From SAR92 clade bacterium H231 (GTDB lineage: Bacteria > Pseudomonadota > Gammaproteobacteria > Pseudomonadales > Porticoccaceae), in the NCBI GenBank assembly GCA_025153775.1, contig JAOALC010000001.1, forward strand, positions 310,001-374,000: DNA of 64,000 nucleotides, written 5' to 3'. Position 1 is the stretch's first letter; each line of letters starts with the position of its first letter. A model generated the notes under the pieces. It saw only the letters and a list, made by a program, of their open reading frames with translations. It did no database searches and was not told the DNA's origin. This document shows, in pieces, positions 26,901 to 36,638 of this stretch. Both the position numbers and the translations under genes were made by a program.

Positions 26901-27053
26901 GTTACCAGGGGCTAGTGACTGGGTTAGCCCCTCAATCATATGAAGTTGCATAGGTGAAGCGGTTCTGAGATAGTGGTTCAGTACTAAAAAGAGGCTTTTA
27001 CAGGCTGTATGCGAGCCCGACTAACTAACTATGGATTTATCTGAGGGAACCTT

Positions 27054-27782
27054 ATGAAACTTAATACTATTTTTATCGCCGCGCTCACACTCTGTATGAG
27101 CCAGCTGAGCTTTGCCGGACACCACGGGGAGCATGCCAATCCCAACGAGGCTGTTGTCAAAGGCTGGATTGAAGCCCGAGCGGCAGGACAGAAAGAAAAC
27201 CTTGCCTATGTAGAAAAGCATATGGCAGACGATGGCCTATTTTTCGGTGGACGCTATGTGGGTTTTGGGTTCAACTTTGATCCACTGGATAGCGGGAAAA
27301 TGGTGGTTAGCCGAACCATTGAGGGTAGCCCAGCCTCCAAGGTACTCCTAGCCGGCGACGAGTTTCTGGTGGTCAATGGTGTTGAGGTTAACAAAGACAA
27401 CCTAGACAGACTGTCCTTCCGAGGCAAGCCAGGCGAGCCGGTCAAGGCAACCATACAGCGCGATGGTAAAAAGATGGATATAGAAGTGGCCAGAGGCATT
27501 ATCGACAACGGCAGCTCTAAAGAAGTGCTGTTGGCAGAACTTAGCAATGCCAATGCAGACGACTGGACTGTAAAGATTAAGATTAACGAGATGCTCAGCA
27601 AAGACAATATTGTCTATGTGTGGACTACAGTTAACGATGTGGATGCAATGAACGGTATGCCCTTTGAAAGCCATGTTGTCAGCCGCTACCAGTTCAATGA
27701 AGCTGGTTTGGTGGACGCTGTAGGCTCTGTCTCTGAAGACCGCTTTGTTCTCGAGCAGACCGGATACACCGTAGCTCGATAA
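27054..27782 (+). CDS. Secreted PDZ-domain protein with possible split NTF2-like fold
   Basis: A 242-residue exported protein (signal ends LSFAGHH). Residues 70-150 form a PDZ domain (MVVSRTIEGSPASKVLLAGDEFLVVNGVEV, split by a gap in my reading). The helix NEAVVKGWIEARAAG before it and the strands VYVWTTVNDVDAMNG ... SHVVSRYQFNEAGLV after it look like the two ends of one SnoaL/NTF2-like domain, with the PDZ inserted. That reading is inference. No catalytic residues are seen. It may bind an envelope peptide or ligand. A good terminator follows. Confidence 0.7.
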   Translation: MKLNTIFIAALTLCMSQLSFAGHHGEHANPNEAVVKGWIEARAAGQKENLAYVEKHMADDGLFFGGRYVGFGFNFDPLDSGKMVVSRTIEGSPASKVLLAGDEFLVVNGVEVNKDNLDRLSFRGKPGEPVKATIQRDGKKMDIEVARGIIDNGSSKEVLLAELSNANADDWTVKIKINEMLSKDNIVYVWTTVNDVDAMNGMPFESHVVSRYQFNEAGLVDAVGSVSEDRFVLEQTGYTVAR

Positions 27783-27832
27783 TTTGCTATGTTGATGCAT
27801 AGCACCCAGCTGTGTATCTCTAGTATCCAAAG

Positions 27833-27857
27833 CCCCTGTTTACACAGGGGTTTTTTT
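27833..27857 (+). terminator. Rho-independent terminator after the PDZ gene
   Basis: CCCCTGT (27833-27839) pairs with ACAGGGG (27844-27850) around a four-base loop, followed by seven Ts. It lies between two convergent genes. Confidence 0.85.
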
Positions 27858-27877
27858 ATTGCCTGCAAACAACAATG

Positions 27878-29611
27878 CTATTGATTGTCTGCGGCGAAGA
27901 CTGTGCGGCCCTCTTTAATGGTCTCCAGCACCCGAATCGTCTGTATTTCTGATCTCTCCACTGTCAGGGGGTTTTTATCCAAAATCACCAGATCAGCTAG
28001 CTTGCCCACCTTAAGACTGCCTTTGCGATCCTCTTCAAAATGCTGGTAGGCCGGCCAAATGGTCATAGCTTTGATAGCCGTTAAGGGGTCCACTCTGTGG
28101 TATTCGCCGAGGGTCGCTCCTGATCTGGTGGTGCGATTAACCGCGCTATGCAGCACGCGCATGGAGTTAGGGAGGGTTACAGGGGCATCGGAGTGGATGG
28201 AGAATTTCATATCGCGGTCTAGCAGCCACCCTGTGGGAGAGATATTTTCCGCGCGTTCGGGCCCAGCCACAGACTGTCGATGCCAGTCGCCCCAGTAAAA
28301 TGTGTGCATGGGATACAGAGCCGGAAAAATATCCAGTGCTTCAAGACTGGCCACCTGATCTTCACGCAAATATTGACCGTGAATCAACACCGTGCGCCGA
28401 TCTGCTGCCGGATTATTTTGCTGAGCTACAGTGGCGGTTTTAATAAACTGGTCAATGGCAGCATCACCATTGCCATGCACCATAAGCTGCCAGCTATTCT
28501 TGTAGGCTAGCTCGAACCACTGCAGTGCCTCATCGTCGTTGAATGCACCATAGCCCGCATAGCTAGCATCCTGATTTAAAGGTGGCTGATGATAGGGGTG
28601 AGTAAACCAGGCGGTTTTACCCTGAGGCGAGCCATCGAAGGTAAGTTTTACCCCACCTATACGAAAGTGGTTACTGTATTCGCGAGACAGCAGAGGCCCG
28701 TGAACTGGTGAATCCTCCTTGATTTTAACTAGGTCCGGGTAGGACACCAGATCCAGATTCAGAGCGCCAGCGGCAGAGACTGCAGCAAAGGTTTTTAGCG
28801 AAACCGGGTCAGTTTTGCCGTCCTGGACAGTGGTAAAACCATTGGAGGCGTAGACAGTTTCTCCCGCCTTGAGGGCCTGCATATACTGAGCCGGGCTGAA
28901 GTCTGGCACCATGTTATAGACCACAGCGAAATGGGCATTTTCCTGCAACACGCCATTGGGAGTTTTACCATCGGCTTCCCGCTCGATAATGCCTCCTGGC
29001 GGATTGATAGACTCGGCATCAATGCCAAATATCTCCAGTGCTCTGCTGTTGTACACCCCCAGATGCCCGGACTGATGAAGAGCCATTATAGGTAGCTCTG
29101 TCGACACGGCGTCCAGGTCATGTCGGTTGGGGTGGCGCTTTTCGGCCAGTTGAGAGTCATCGTAATTAAAGCCAATCACCACCTGGTGTTCTGCAACCAC
29201 AGGGGACTGCTCTATATAGTCCCGCAGAGTCTGCTGCATCTGAGCAATATTATTTACTGGCCCATCTGGAGCTGGCAGCAGGTTGGCAGAGATGGCCTGA
29301 ATAGACACGCCAGATAGATGACTGTGAGCATCGACAAATCCGGGTAGCAGGGTTTTGCCTTGGAGATCGATCAGTTTGGTATCTTTCCCCTGATAACTCT
29401 CTATCACTGAGTTAGAGCCAAGTGCAACTATGAGCCCATCTTTTACGGCTATGGCATCCACAGTACCAACATTATCGTCGACCGAAACGATCTGACCATT
29501 GATGTAGATACTAGTGGCCTGGTTGTCAGTGGTTATCACCGGCTCGTTGCAGCCGCTCAAAACTGCAACCATCAGGCCCGCTACCAACGCTTTGCTAGGG
29601 GAAACTGTCAT
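27878..29611 (-). CDS. YtcJ-like amidohydrolase lipoprotein
   Basis: A 577-residue amidohydrolase with a lipobox (AVLSGCNEP, cysteine at about residue 21), so it is anchored in the envelope. It carries the metal motif GFVDAHSHLSG, the NGVLQENAHFA stretch, HGNGDAAIDQFI and the late IHSDAPVTLPNSM region, ending in a small composite beta domain (LVILDKNPL). Family members cleave amide or ester bonds with a metal centre; specificity is unknown. It diverges from the GNAT gene with 96 bases between. Confidence 0.88.
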   Translation of the reverse strand: MTVSPSKALVAGLMVAVLSGCNEPVITTDNQATSIYINGQIVSVDDNVGTVDAIAVKDGLIVALGSNSVIESYQGKDTKLIDLQGKTLLPGFVDAHSHLSGVSIQAISANLLPAPDGPVNNIAQMQQTLRDYIEQSPVVAEHQVVIGFNYDDSQLAEKRHPNRHDLDAVSTELPIMALHQSGHLGVYNSRALEIFGIDAESINPPGGIIEREADGKTPNGVLQENAHFAVVYNMVPDFSPAQYMQALKAGETVYASNGFTTVQDGKTDPVSLKTFAAVSAAGALNLDLVSYPDLVKIKEDSPVHGPLLSREYSNHFRIGGVKLTFDGSPQGKTAWFTHPYHQPPLNQDASYAGYGAFNDDEALQWFELAYKNSWQLMVHGNGDAAIDQFIKTATVAQQNNPAADRRTVLIHGQYLREDQVASLEALDIFPALYPMHTFYWGDWHRQSVAGPERAENISPTGWLLDRDMKFSIHSDAPVTLPNSMRVLHSAVNRTTRSGATLGEYHRVDPLTAIKAMTIWPAYQHFEEDRKGSLKVGKLADLVILDKNPLTVERSEIQTIRVLETIKEGRTVFAADNQ

Positions 29612-29707
29612 GGAATTTATACCCTTATTATTGTTATAACCTCAACCCTACAAGACTCTGGCAGCAGTCGCCACTGTTGTTGCCTCTGTAATTGGTACAA
29701 TGGCGGT

Positions 29708-30172
29708 ATGAGTATAGATATTGGCAAAATAACTGATCTGCACTGCATCAATAAGGTGGTCACCGCTGCAGTCATGTCCTGGCCCATGCCAGAGCGGATC
29801 AGGCGCCTGTCGGTGCCTGTACTTAGCTATGACAGCGAAGACTTTAAACATTACCGCTTTGCACTGTACAGAGACAGTGGTGAGATAAGGGGTGTGGCGG
29901 CCTGGAATGCTCAGGCGCCTATGCTCACAGAGTTTGGCATAGGCCGATTGCTACATGGCCTATATATCTCGCCCGGCTCTCAGGGCAGAGGCCATGGGCA
30001 GACTCTAATGGCCGCTGTGCTATCCGAGGCCGTGGCGCTGGGAGCTGATGGGCTGGTGGTAAAGGCAGAGCGGCCGTCCATAGGTTTCTTTGAACACTGT
30101 GGTCTGCAGTCTCTGTCTGCATTGGGCCCTACAGATTACCCCTATCAGTACTGGTACCAACTCAGGGCTTGA
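29708..30172 (+). CDS. GNAT-family N-acetyltransferase
   Basis: A 154-residue protein with the GNAT acetyl-CoA site LLHGLYISPGSQGRGHGQTLM (Q/RxxGxG/A, shortened here) around residues 85-105, and a C-terminal strand with FFEHCGLQS. The length is typical of the fold. The substrate is unknown. It diverges from the amidohydrolase and precedes the saccharopine-dehydrogenase-like gene by 110 bases. Confidence 0.8.
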   Translation: MSIDIGKITDLHCINKVVTAAVMSWPMPERIRRLSVPVLSYDSEDFKHYRFALYRDSGEIRGVAAWNAQAPMLTEFGIGRLLHGLYISPGSQGRGHGQTLMAAVLSEAVALGADGLVVKAERPSIGFFEHCGLQSLSALGPTDYPYQYWYQLRA

Positions 30173-30282
30173 GCCTGGGTTAATTTCCGTGAACCCTTAG
30201 TCTACTATTGCAGGTAAAAGGCGCCGGTATAAGTGCTACCATCGGATGAATAATTAATAACTACTGTTTAAAGAGAATTTCT

Positions 30283-31458
30283 ATGAAAAGCAATCGAGAG
30301 CTGGATATTGTTGTCTATGGGGCTACTGGGTTTACTGGTCGTTTGGTCGCCGAGTACCTGAATAATCAGTATGGGGTGAATGGCGAGGTGGTCTGGGCCA
30401 TGGCCGGTCGCAGCCTGAGCAAGTTAGAGCAGGTTCGCGACGAAATGGAAATCTCTAATGATGTGCCACTGGTGGTTGCGGACTCCTCTGACATAGATTC
30501 CATTAATGCCATGGTTGAGCGCACCGCGGTGGTCTGCACCACTGTGGGACCCTATCAGCTGTATGGCAATGAGCTAGTAGCCGCCTGTGCCGCTGCCGGC
30601 ACCGATTATGTTGATCTCTGTGGAGAGCCGGGCTGGATGCATAAAATGATTGGCGCCCACAGTGCTGCTGCCGAGGCCAGCGGTGCTCGCATTGTATTCT
30701 CCTGCGGTTTTGACTCAGTTCCCTTTGATTTGGGTGTGCTATTTTTGCAGCAGACCGCAGAGCAGAAGCTGGGTTCTACTGTACCCCGCGTGCGGGGCCG
30801 CGTGCGTGCTATGAAGGGCACTTTTTCTGGCGGTACTCTGGCTAGTTTCCGCACCACCATGGCAGCGGCAGCCAAAGATCCTGACCTGATTAATGTGCTG
30901 CGCAACCCATTTTCTCTCACGCCCGGTTTTACAGGAGCTGAGCAGCCGAAGGGCGATAAGCCTGTATTTGACGAAGTACTGCAGAGCTGGATCGCGCCCT
31001 TCGTTATGGCCAGCATTAATACCAAAAACATTCACCGCTCAAACCTGCTCATGGGTCATCAGTACGGCACTGACTTTGTCTATGACGAAATGATGCTGAC
31101 CGGACCGGGCGAGCAGGGTGAAGCCATTGCCAATCATATTGCCAACGATAACTCCATGGCCGAAGACCAGACTCAACCTGGCGATGGCCCGGATAAAGAA
31201 TCTCGGGAAAATGGCATGTACGACGTGCTGTTTGTGGGCGAGGCCAGTGATGGTCAGTTGGTCAAAGTCAGCGTGCAGGGTGATAAGGATCCCGGCTATG
31301 GTTCCACTTCAAAGATGATTGCCGAGAGTGCAGTTTGTCTGGTCAAGAACCCAGAGGCAGCCAGTGGTGGAATCTGGACTCCGGCACCGGCCATGGGTTC
31401 ATTGCTGATAGACCGTTTGCAGGCTAATGCAGGCCTGACATTTACTATAGAAGACTAG
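30283..31458 (+). CDS. Saccharopine dehydrogenase-family reductase (trans-acting enoyl reductase type)
   Basis: A 391-residue protein. The N-terminal Rossmann fold has VVYGATGFTGRLVAEYL and AMAGRSLSKL; the VCTTVGPYQLYGNELVAACAAAGTDYVDL segment and FSCGFDSVPFDLG follow. This is the pattern of the saccharopine-dehydrogenase-like branch that includes mycobacterial trans-acting enoyl reductases, so a role in reducing an enoyl lipid is possible. The C-terminal part is an alpha-beta domain. The stop is two bases before a TonB-dependent receptor gene, so the two are co-transcribed. Confidence 0.83.
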   Translation: MKSNRELDIVVYGATGFTGRLVAEYLNNQYGVNGEVVWAMAGRSLSKLEQVRDEMEISNDVPLVVADSSDIDSINAMVERTAVVCTTVGPYQLYGNELVAACAAAGTDYVDLCGEPGWMHKMIGAHSAAAEASGARIVFSCGFDSVPFDLGVLFLQQTAEQKLGSTVPRVRGRVRAMKGTFSGGTLASFRTTMAAAAKDPDLINVLRNPFSLTPGFTGAEQPKGDKPVFDEVLQSWIAPFVMASINTKNIHRSNLLMGHQYGTDFVYDEMMLTGPGEQGEAIANHIANDNSMAEDQTQPGDGPDKESRENGMYDVLFVGEASDGQLVKVSVQGDKDPGYGSTSKMIAESAVCLVKNPEAASGGIWTPAPAMGSLLIDRLQANAGLTFTIED

Positions 31459-31469
31459 GAATGCTTTTA

Positions 31470-33509
31470 ATGACTAATAAAATAGGATATTCCCTGGCCA
31501 TTGGTATGGCCATTTTTGTCACTGAGGCAACCGCTAATATTGATGAAATTGTTACTGTAGCCACCAGAGCAGAGGCCGATTTGGCCCAGGTGATTGGCAG
31601 TGTTTCAGTAGTGGATGACAAAGCGCTTAAGTTGGTGTCCCACGCCCATGTGCAACAGGCGTTGTCGCGGGTTGCTGGCGTTAACCTGCATCGCGGCAAT
31701 GGCCAGGAATATCTCCCGGCAGTGCGCTCACCCGTTCTAACTGGTGCCGGTGGCTGCGGTGGTTTTCTGATGCAGGAAGATGGTATTCCCGTGCGGGCGG
31801 CTGGTTTCTGCAATATTAATGAACTGTTTGAGGCCAATACTGAAATGGCCCAGCGCATAGAAGTATTGCGCGGCACAGGTACAGTGCTGCACGGTTCCAA
31901 TGCCATGCACGGAGTCGTCAATATAGTGACTCCTGATATTTCGGATCAGAGCAGCCTGGGGCTGGAGTTTGGTGCCAATGACTACGGCAGGGTCAAATTT
32001 AAGTCTGGCACCGATACCCTGGGTATTGCGGCCAACTTTACCCGCGATGGTGGCTACCGCGACCAGTCTGGATTTGATCAACAGAAAGTCTCGTTGCGCC
32101 ACCGCTATAAAAGCCAAGATCTGCAGATAGATTCTGGGCTTACGGCAACCAATCTCAATCAGGAAACCGCAGGCTTTATAACAGGTCTGAATGCCTACAA
32201 AGACGATTCGCTGGTAAAGAAAAACCTTAATCCCGAGGCTTACAGGGATGTGCGTTCTGCCCGAGTCTGGTCGCGTATCAGCAAGTCAGAGCAGAATTAC
32301 CAGCTTGTGGTGACACCCTATATCCGCTACAGCCAAATGGATTTTTTACAGCATTTTTTGCCCGGTGACCCACTGGAAGAAAATGGCCAAAAAAGCCTGG
32401 GTGTGCAGGTGGGTTACTACCGAACCCTGGCTCAGGGTCTCAATGTTATCGCCGGCTTTGATGCCGAGATGACCGATGCTTTTTTAAAGCAATCTCAGGA
32501 TGCACCCACCAATGGCCCTGCCTTTTTACAAGAGACCATTCCCCAGGGCCAACATTATGACTACCAGGTAGATGCCAGTATGGCAGCGCCTTTTATGCAT
32601 CTGGACTGGGAGGTCAATGACCAGTTATCCCTGAGTGGCGGCCTGCGCTTTGAATCCATGGGTTACGACTACAGCAACAATATGCTGACGGGTCGCACCA
32701 GAGCTGATGGCAGCGAATGCGGGCGCGGTGGCTGCCGTTACAGTCGTCCCGCCAGTGGTAAAGACGATTTTAACAACTGGTCCTCCAACCTGGGAGCTCA
32801 ACTTAGACTGAGCAATAGTCACAGCGGATTTATCCGTTTGGCTCGCGGTTTTAGGGCGCCACAGGCTACAGAACTCTATCGCTTGCAGCGTGCCCAGCAG
32901 ATCACAGACTTGGATTCGGAGAGCATCGATAGTCTGGAGATCGGTTTGAAGGGCAACAGTAATCTGCTTAGTTATAAGCTAGCTATTTATCATATGGAAA
33001 AAGACCATGTGATATTCCGGGACTCAAGCTTTTTCAATGTTAGCGATGGTGAGACCCAACATCGGGGTGTTGAATTGGAGCTGGATTACGATATTAATGA
33101 GCAGTGGTCATTGGGGTTGAGTGCCACCCAGGCCAGCCATACTTATCGCAATAGCACAGTACTGGGTGGCGTGGATATTCGCGGTAATGATATAGATACG
33201 GCACCAAAGCATTTTGGCAGTGCCAGATTGGCGTTTACACCCAGTGATCGTCAGAGCCTAGAGCTGGAATGGCAGTCTATGGGTAGCTACTATCTCAATC
33301 CTGAAAATTTACACCGCTATGAGGGCCACAATTTGCTGCATCTAAGAGCGGGCTGGTCAGTTTCTGAGTCTATGCGCCTCTATGCCAATATTAGCAATCT
33401 GACCGATCGGCACTATGCAGAACGGGCCGATTACACTACATTTAGTCAACAGCGCTATTTTCCTGGAACTCCCAGAACAGCCCAGGTTGGCCTAGAAATC
33501 AGCTGGTAG
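31470..33509 (+). CDS. TonB-dependent outer-membrane receptor
   Basis: About 679 residues from ATG 31470 (AGGA nine bases upstream; ATG 31461 is the alternative). A signal peptide ends at TEATA. The TonB-box-like DEIVTVATRAE is followed by a plug with VGSVSVVDDKAL, RVAGVNLHRGNG and QRIEVLRGTGTVLHGSNAMHG. The barrel ends in a final aromatic strand (TAQVGLEISW). The plug has a cysteine pair (GAGGCGG ... AGFCNI). It is coupled to the upstream reductase gene. The ligand is unknown and no siderophore genes are nearby. Confidence 0.9.
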   Translation: MTNKIGYSLAIGMAIFVTEATANIDEIVTVATRAEADLAQVIGSVSVVDDKALKLVSHAHVQQALSRVAGVNLHRGNGQEYLPAVRSPVLTGAGGCGGFLMQEDGIPVRAAGFCNINELFEANTEMAQRIEVLRGTGTVLHGSNAMHGVVNIVTPDISDQSSLGLEFGANDYGRVKFKSGTDTLGIAANFTRDGGYRDQSGFDQQKVSLRHRYKSQDLQIDSGLTATNLNQETAGFITGLNAYKDDSLVKKNLNPEAYRDVRSARVWSRISKSEQNYQLVVTPYIRYSQMDFLQHFLPGDPLEENGQKSLGVQVGYYRTLAQGLNVIAGFDAEMTDAFLKQSQDAPTNGPAFLQETIPQGQHYDYQVDASMAAPFMHLDWEVNDQLSLSGGLRFESMGYDYSNNMLTGRTRADGSECGRGGCRYSRPASGKDDFNNWSSNLGAQLRLSNSHSGFIRLARGFRAPQATELYRLQRAQQITDLDSESIDSLEIGLKGNSNLLSYKLAIYHMEKDHVIFRDSSFFNVSDGETQHRGVELELDYDINEQWSLGLSATQASHTYRNSTVLGGVDIRGNDIDTAPKHFGSARLAFTPSDRQSLELEWQSMGSYYLNPENLHRYEGHNLLHLRAGWSVSESMRLYANISNLTDRHYAERADYTTFSQQRYFPGTPRTAQVGLEISW

Positions 33510-33556
33510 CAATGTGGTTGAGTAAACCAGTTCAACAATGCTGTACGTAAACAGAG

Positions 33557-33590
33557 AGCCGCACCTGATTAAGGGTGCGGCTTTTGTATT
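33557..33590 (+). terminator. Rho-independent terminator after the receptor gene
   Basis: AGCCGCACC (33557-33565) pairs with GGTGCGGCT (33574-33582) around an eight-base loop, followed by a T-rich tail. Confidence 0.85.
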
Positions 33591-33662
33591 TAGGCACAGG
33601 AAAAAAGCATAGGAAAAATTTCACAGGGATAATTATCACAGCCACCAGAGAGGTTGCTCTGC

Positions 33663-34931
33663 ATGAATCTTCATCCGTTAAAAGATTCTTTGATTAACGA
33701 GTTGCACAATCGTCCCTTTCCCGTTGTGGAATTGCCCGCCCAGGTGTCCAGCCTGGTCTTTCTGCACTCCGGTGACCGTCAGGCTGAACTCGATAAACTC
33801 TCCGAACTCGCCCAGTCTCATGGAATGCCGGCCCCAACAGCCAATGCCGATTGCTATTACCAGAGCTTTGATAAATTTGATCTGCGCTGGGAATATCACA
33901 ATGAGTTTTCTACCTACACAGTTATCCGCCGCGGTCAGCCAGAGCAGCCTTTTTGCGCCCCTGTGTTTTCTCTGCTAGGCGAGCATTGGGTAGATAATCT
34001 TGAAGGTCAGGTGATTGCTGCCAATCACATAGATTTGCGGCCAGCTTCGACTGCACCAACCAGCCAGGAACAAGTCTCCCAGCTATTTAATGATCAGCGT
34101 TTGGTAGGCAGCAAAATATATGATGGTCTGGCGACAGTCTGGACCTCGGTGCAGGCCGAGGAGGATGGCTTTATTCGCACCCTGGTAGTAGACGAGGGTT
34201 TGGCGCCATCCCAGGCTGGCAGGCTAATTCGTAATTTGCTCGAAATAGCAGCCTATCGTTCCATGACATTGCTGGCATTGCCCACAGCCCGGTTGCTAAT
34301 GCCTGAGGTACGCCACCTTGAGCAGCGCCTGGTGGAAACCAATGGAAAGCTTAATCAGCTCAATAGCCTGGATGACGAACAGGCTCTTATGGAGGAGTTG
34401 ATTGCAGAGGCAACCCAGCTGGAAAAGCTGGTGGCCGACCATAATTTCCGTTTCTCTGCCACTGAAGCTTATTTTAATTTGACCGAGAGTCGACTAGATA
34501 TGCTCAGAGAGCAAAAGATTCCGGCTATTAGAACCCTAAAACAGTTTCATGTGCGGCGGTTTATTCCCGCTTTTAATACCTGCATGTCAGTGGTTAGGCG
34601 CAAAGAAAACCTGTCCAAACGCATCAGCCGTACCAGTGAATTGCTGCATCTAAGATTACAGCTGTCCCTCGAAACACAGAATCAGCAGCTGTTAGCCTCT
34701 ATGGATAAACGCAGCGAGATACAGTTGCGGTTACAGCAGACAGTGGAGGGGTTGTCAGTTATTGCCATGACCTATTACAGCATGAGCCTGATTGAGCTGC
34801 TACTTAAGCCTGTGGTGGTTGAAAACTATTTGCCCATCTCGCAGGGCATAGCCCTGGCCGCTTTAACACCTGTGGTATTTTTGGGTGCGGTGATGCTGAC
34901 ATTAAGGATTCGCAAGAACCTGCACAGTTAG
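33663..34931 (+). CDS. DUF3422-family membrane-associated protein
   Basis: About 422 residues from ATG 33663 (AGAGG nine bases upstream; TTG 33654 is the alternative). It starts with HPLKDSLINELHNRPFPVVE, the hallmark of DUF3422, and has a SFDKFDLRWEYHNEFSTYT core, a long helical and coiled-coil region (about 230-380) and two C-terminal membrane segments. The function of the family is not known; the architecture suggests an inner-membrane protein with a cytoplasmic domain. Its end overlaps the convergent hisA-like gene by four bases. Confidence 0.87.
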   Translation: MNLHPLKDSLINELHNRPFPVVELPAQVSSLVFLHSGDRQAELDKLSELAQSHGMPAPTANADCYYQSFDKFDLRWEYHNEFSTYTVIRRGQPEQPFCAPVFSLLGEHWVDNLEGQVIAANHIDLRPASTAPTSQEQVSQLFNDQRLVGSKIYDGLATVWTSVQAEEDGFIRTLVVDEGLAPSQAGRLIRNLLEIAAYRSMTLLALPTARLLMPEVRHLEQRLVETNGKLNQLNSLDDEQALMEELIAEATQLEKLVADHNFRFSATEAYFNLTESRLDMLREQKIPAIRTLKQFHVRRFIPAFNTCMSVVRRKENLSKRISRTSELLHLRLQLSLETQNQQLLASMDKRSEIQLRLQQTVEGLSVIAMTYYSMSLIELLLKPVVVENYLPISQGIALAALTPVVFLGAVMLTLRIRKNLHS

Positions 34932-35689
34932 ACGGCGCGCTGGTTCCACTGGATACATTCATCCAGGGTTACACCCTGACCGCCAAAGATATCCAGAGCA
35001 CTGCCAATGGTAAGGTCCACTGCGCCCTCAGACAGTGACTCCACCAGCCTGAGATCTTCCAGTGACCTGGCACCGCCCGCATAGGTGCAGGGGAGGCTGC
35101 AACATTTGCCCAGCAATCTGACTAGGTCTTGATCTATACCGGCCTGCAAGCCTTCAACATCTGCAGCATGCACCAGAAACTCAGCACAGTGAGCTTCCAG
35201 TTCACTGATAGTCTGTGCATCAACAGCCGTGCTAGTGACAGTCTGCCAGCGGTCCGTGGCTATCATCCAGCCGCCATCAGTTTTGCGGCAGCTCAGATCA
35301 AGCACCAGATGTTCGGCGCCAACCTCTGCTTTTATTGCCTGCAGACGAGGCCAGGAAAACTGGCCGTTTTCAAAAAGATAGGAAGTGACAATCACATGAG
35401 AGGCACCAGCCTCTAAATAGTCTGCAGCATTGTCTAGGTTGACGCCACCGCCAAACTGCATTCCCTGCGGGTAGGCTGTCAATGCCTCGAGAACCTGCTG
35501 CTGATTATTGGGTCCCAGGGCAATCACATGGCCGCCGGTCAGCTGATGCTGGCGATAGAGATCAGCATAGTAAGCGGCGGATTGGCTGCTGACAAAATTA
35601 GTATTTGCGCCTGCATCGGTCAGGCTGCCACCGACGATTTGCTTGACCTGACCCTGATGTAAGTCGATACATGGACGAAAAACGGTCAA
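34928..35689 (-). CDS. hisA: Eukaryotic-type (HIS6-like) phosphoribosyl isomerase HisA
   Basis: A 253-residue TIM-barrel isomerase (ProFAR to PRFAR, histidine synthesis). The motifs follow the yeast HIS6 form rather than common bacterial HisA: CIDLHQGQVKQIVGG, TNFVSSQSA, HVIALGPNN, LVLDLSCRKTDGGW, FLVHAADVEGLQAGID and DLTIGSALDIFGG. The catalytic pair is D9 and D131. The start is TTG with GGAG eight bases upstream. No other his gene is nearby. It lies 58 bases after the liu operon and may be read from it. Confidence 0.87.
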   Translation of the reverse strand: MTVFRPCIDLHQGQVKQIVGGSLTDAGANTNFVSSQSAAYYADLYRQHQLTGGHVIALGPNNQQQVLEALTAYPQGMQFGGGVNLDNAADYLEAGASHVIVTSYLFENGQFSWPRLQAIKAEVGAEHLVLDLSCRKTDGGWMIATDRWQTVTSTAVDAQTISELEAHCAEFLVHAADVEGLQAGIDQDLVRLLGKCCSLPCTYAGGARSLEDLRLVESLSEGAVDLTIGSALDIFGGQGVTLDECIQWNQRAV

Positions 35690-35747
35690 AGCTGTGGCTC
35701 CACTGATGATTTTGATGGCCCTAGTATAGCCTAAGGAGCAGGGGTTA

Positions 35748-36638
35748 TTAAAAGGCTCTGGCGACTTTAGAGCCGTTGGCTCTGTTCAGCTTGGAGCAGA
35801 TCATATTGCCAGCGGCAATCAGTTGTTGCAGGTCGACGCCATGTTCAATACCCAGGCCATTGAGCATATAGACCAGGTCTTCAGTGGCCACATTGCCAGA
35901 GGCTCCCTGCGCATAGGGGCAGCCACCCAGCCCGGCCACAGAGCTGTCGACCACAGCTATACCCTGTTGCAGCGCGACAAGAATATTGGCCAGTGCCTGA
36001 CCATAGGTGTCATGCATATGAACTGCCAGCTTATCCGCAGGCAGTTGGGTGAGTAACGTACTCAGCAGAGCTTCTGTAGAACCTGGCGTACCCACCCCTA
36101 TGGTGTCACCCAATGAAACCTCATAGCAGCCAAGAGCCAGTAACTTGTCAGCCACCTCTGCAACCTGCTGCGGCTTTATATCGCCCTCATAGGGGCAGCC
36201 GAGCACGCAGGAGATATAGCCACGCACTGTTATACCAGCACTAAACGCTTTTTCTATCAGAGGAACAAATCGGTCAATGCTGTCGGCAATACTGCAGTTG
36301 ATATTTTTTTGACTAAATGACTCTGAGGCCGCAGCAAAAACCGCCACCTCTTTTACTCCAGATTCAAGAGCTCTTTCCAGTCCCTGCATATTGGGGGTGA
36401 GGGCAGCATAGGTAGTTGAGCTAGTGGCTGGTAATCGGGCAAAAACCTTATCGCTGCCGGCCATCTGCGGTACCCATTTGGGGCTGACAAAGCTGCCCGC
36501 CTCAATATAACTCAGGCCTGCATCGGCCAGCTGAGTAATCAGCTGAACTCTGGTATCTGTATCCAGGCTGGTGGTTTCATTTTGCAATCCATCCCGGGGG
36601 CCCACTTCGACTATTTTTACGGATTTTGGATAATTCAT
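35748..36638 (-). CDS. liuE: Hydroxymethylglutaryl-CoA lyase
   Basis: A 296-residue TIM-barrel lyase. [11 protein letters not shown] is the metal and catalytic start, and [19 protein letters not shown] carries the conserved cysteine loop. It cleaves HMG-CoA to acetyl-CoA and acetoacetate, the last step of leucine degradation. The start overlaps the liuD stop by four bases, so the pair is coupled. Length is normal for the family. It is the last gene of the liu operon. Confidence 0.95.
   Translation of the reverse strand: MNYPKSVKIVEVGPRDGLQNETTSLDTDTRVQLITQLADAGLSYIEAGSFVSPKWVPQMAGSDKVFARLPATSSTTYAALTPNMQGLERALESGVKEVAVFAAASESFSQKNINCSIADSIDRFVPLIEKAFSAGITVRGYISCVLGCPYEGDIKPQQVAEVADKLLALGCYEVSLGDTIGVGTPGSTEALLSTLLTQLPADKLAVHMHDTYGQALANILVALQQGIAVVDSSVAGLGGCPYAQGASGNVATEDLVYMLNGLGIEHGVDLQQLIAAGNMICSKLNRANGSKVARAF

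Noticed and set aside
26908-26931. GGGGCTA/TAGCCCC hairpin after the CehA-like gene
   Set aside because: There is a seven-bp stem but no T run, so I do not call it a terminator.
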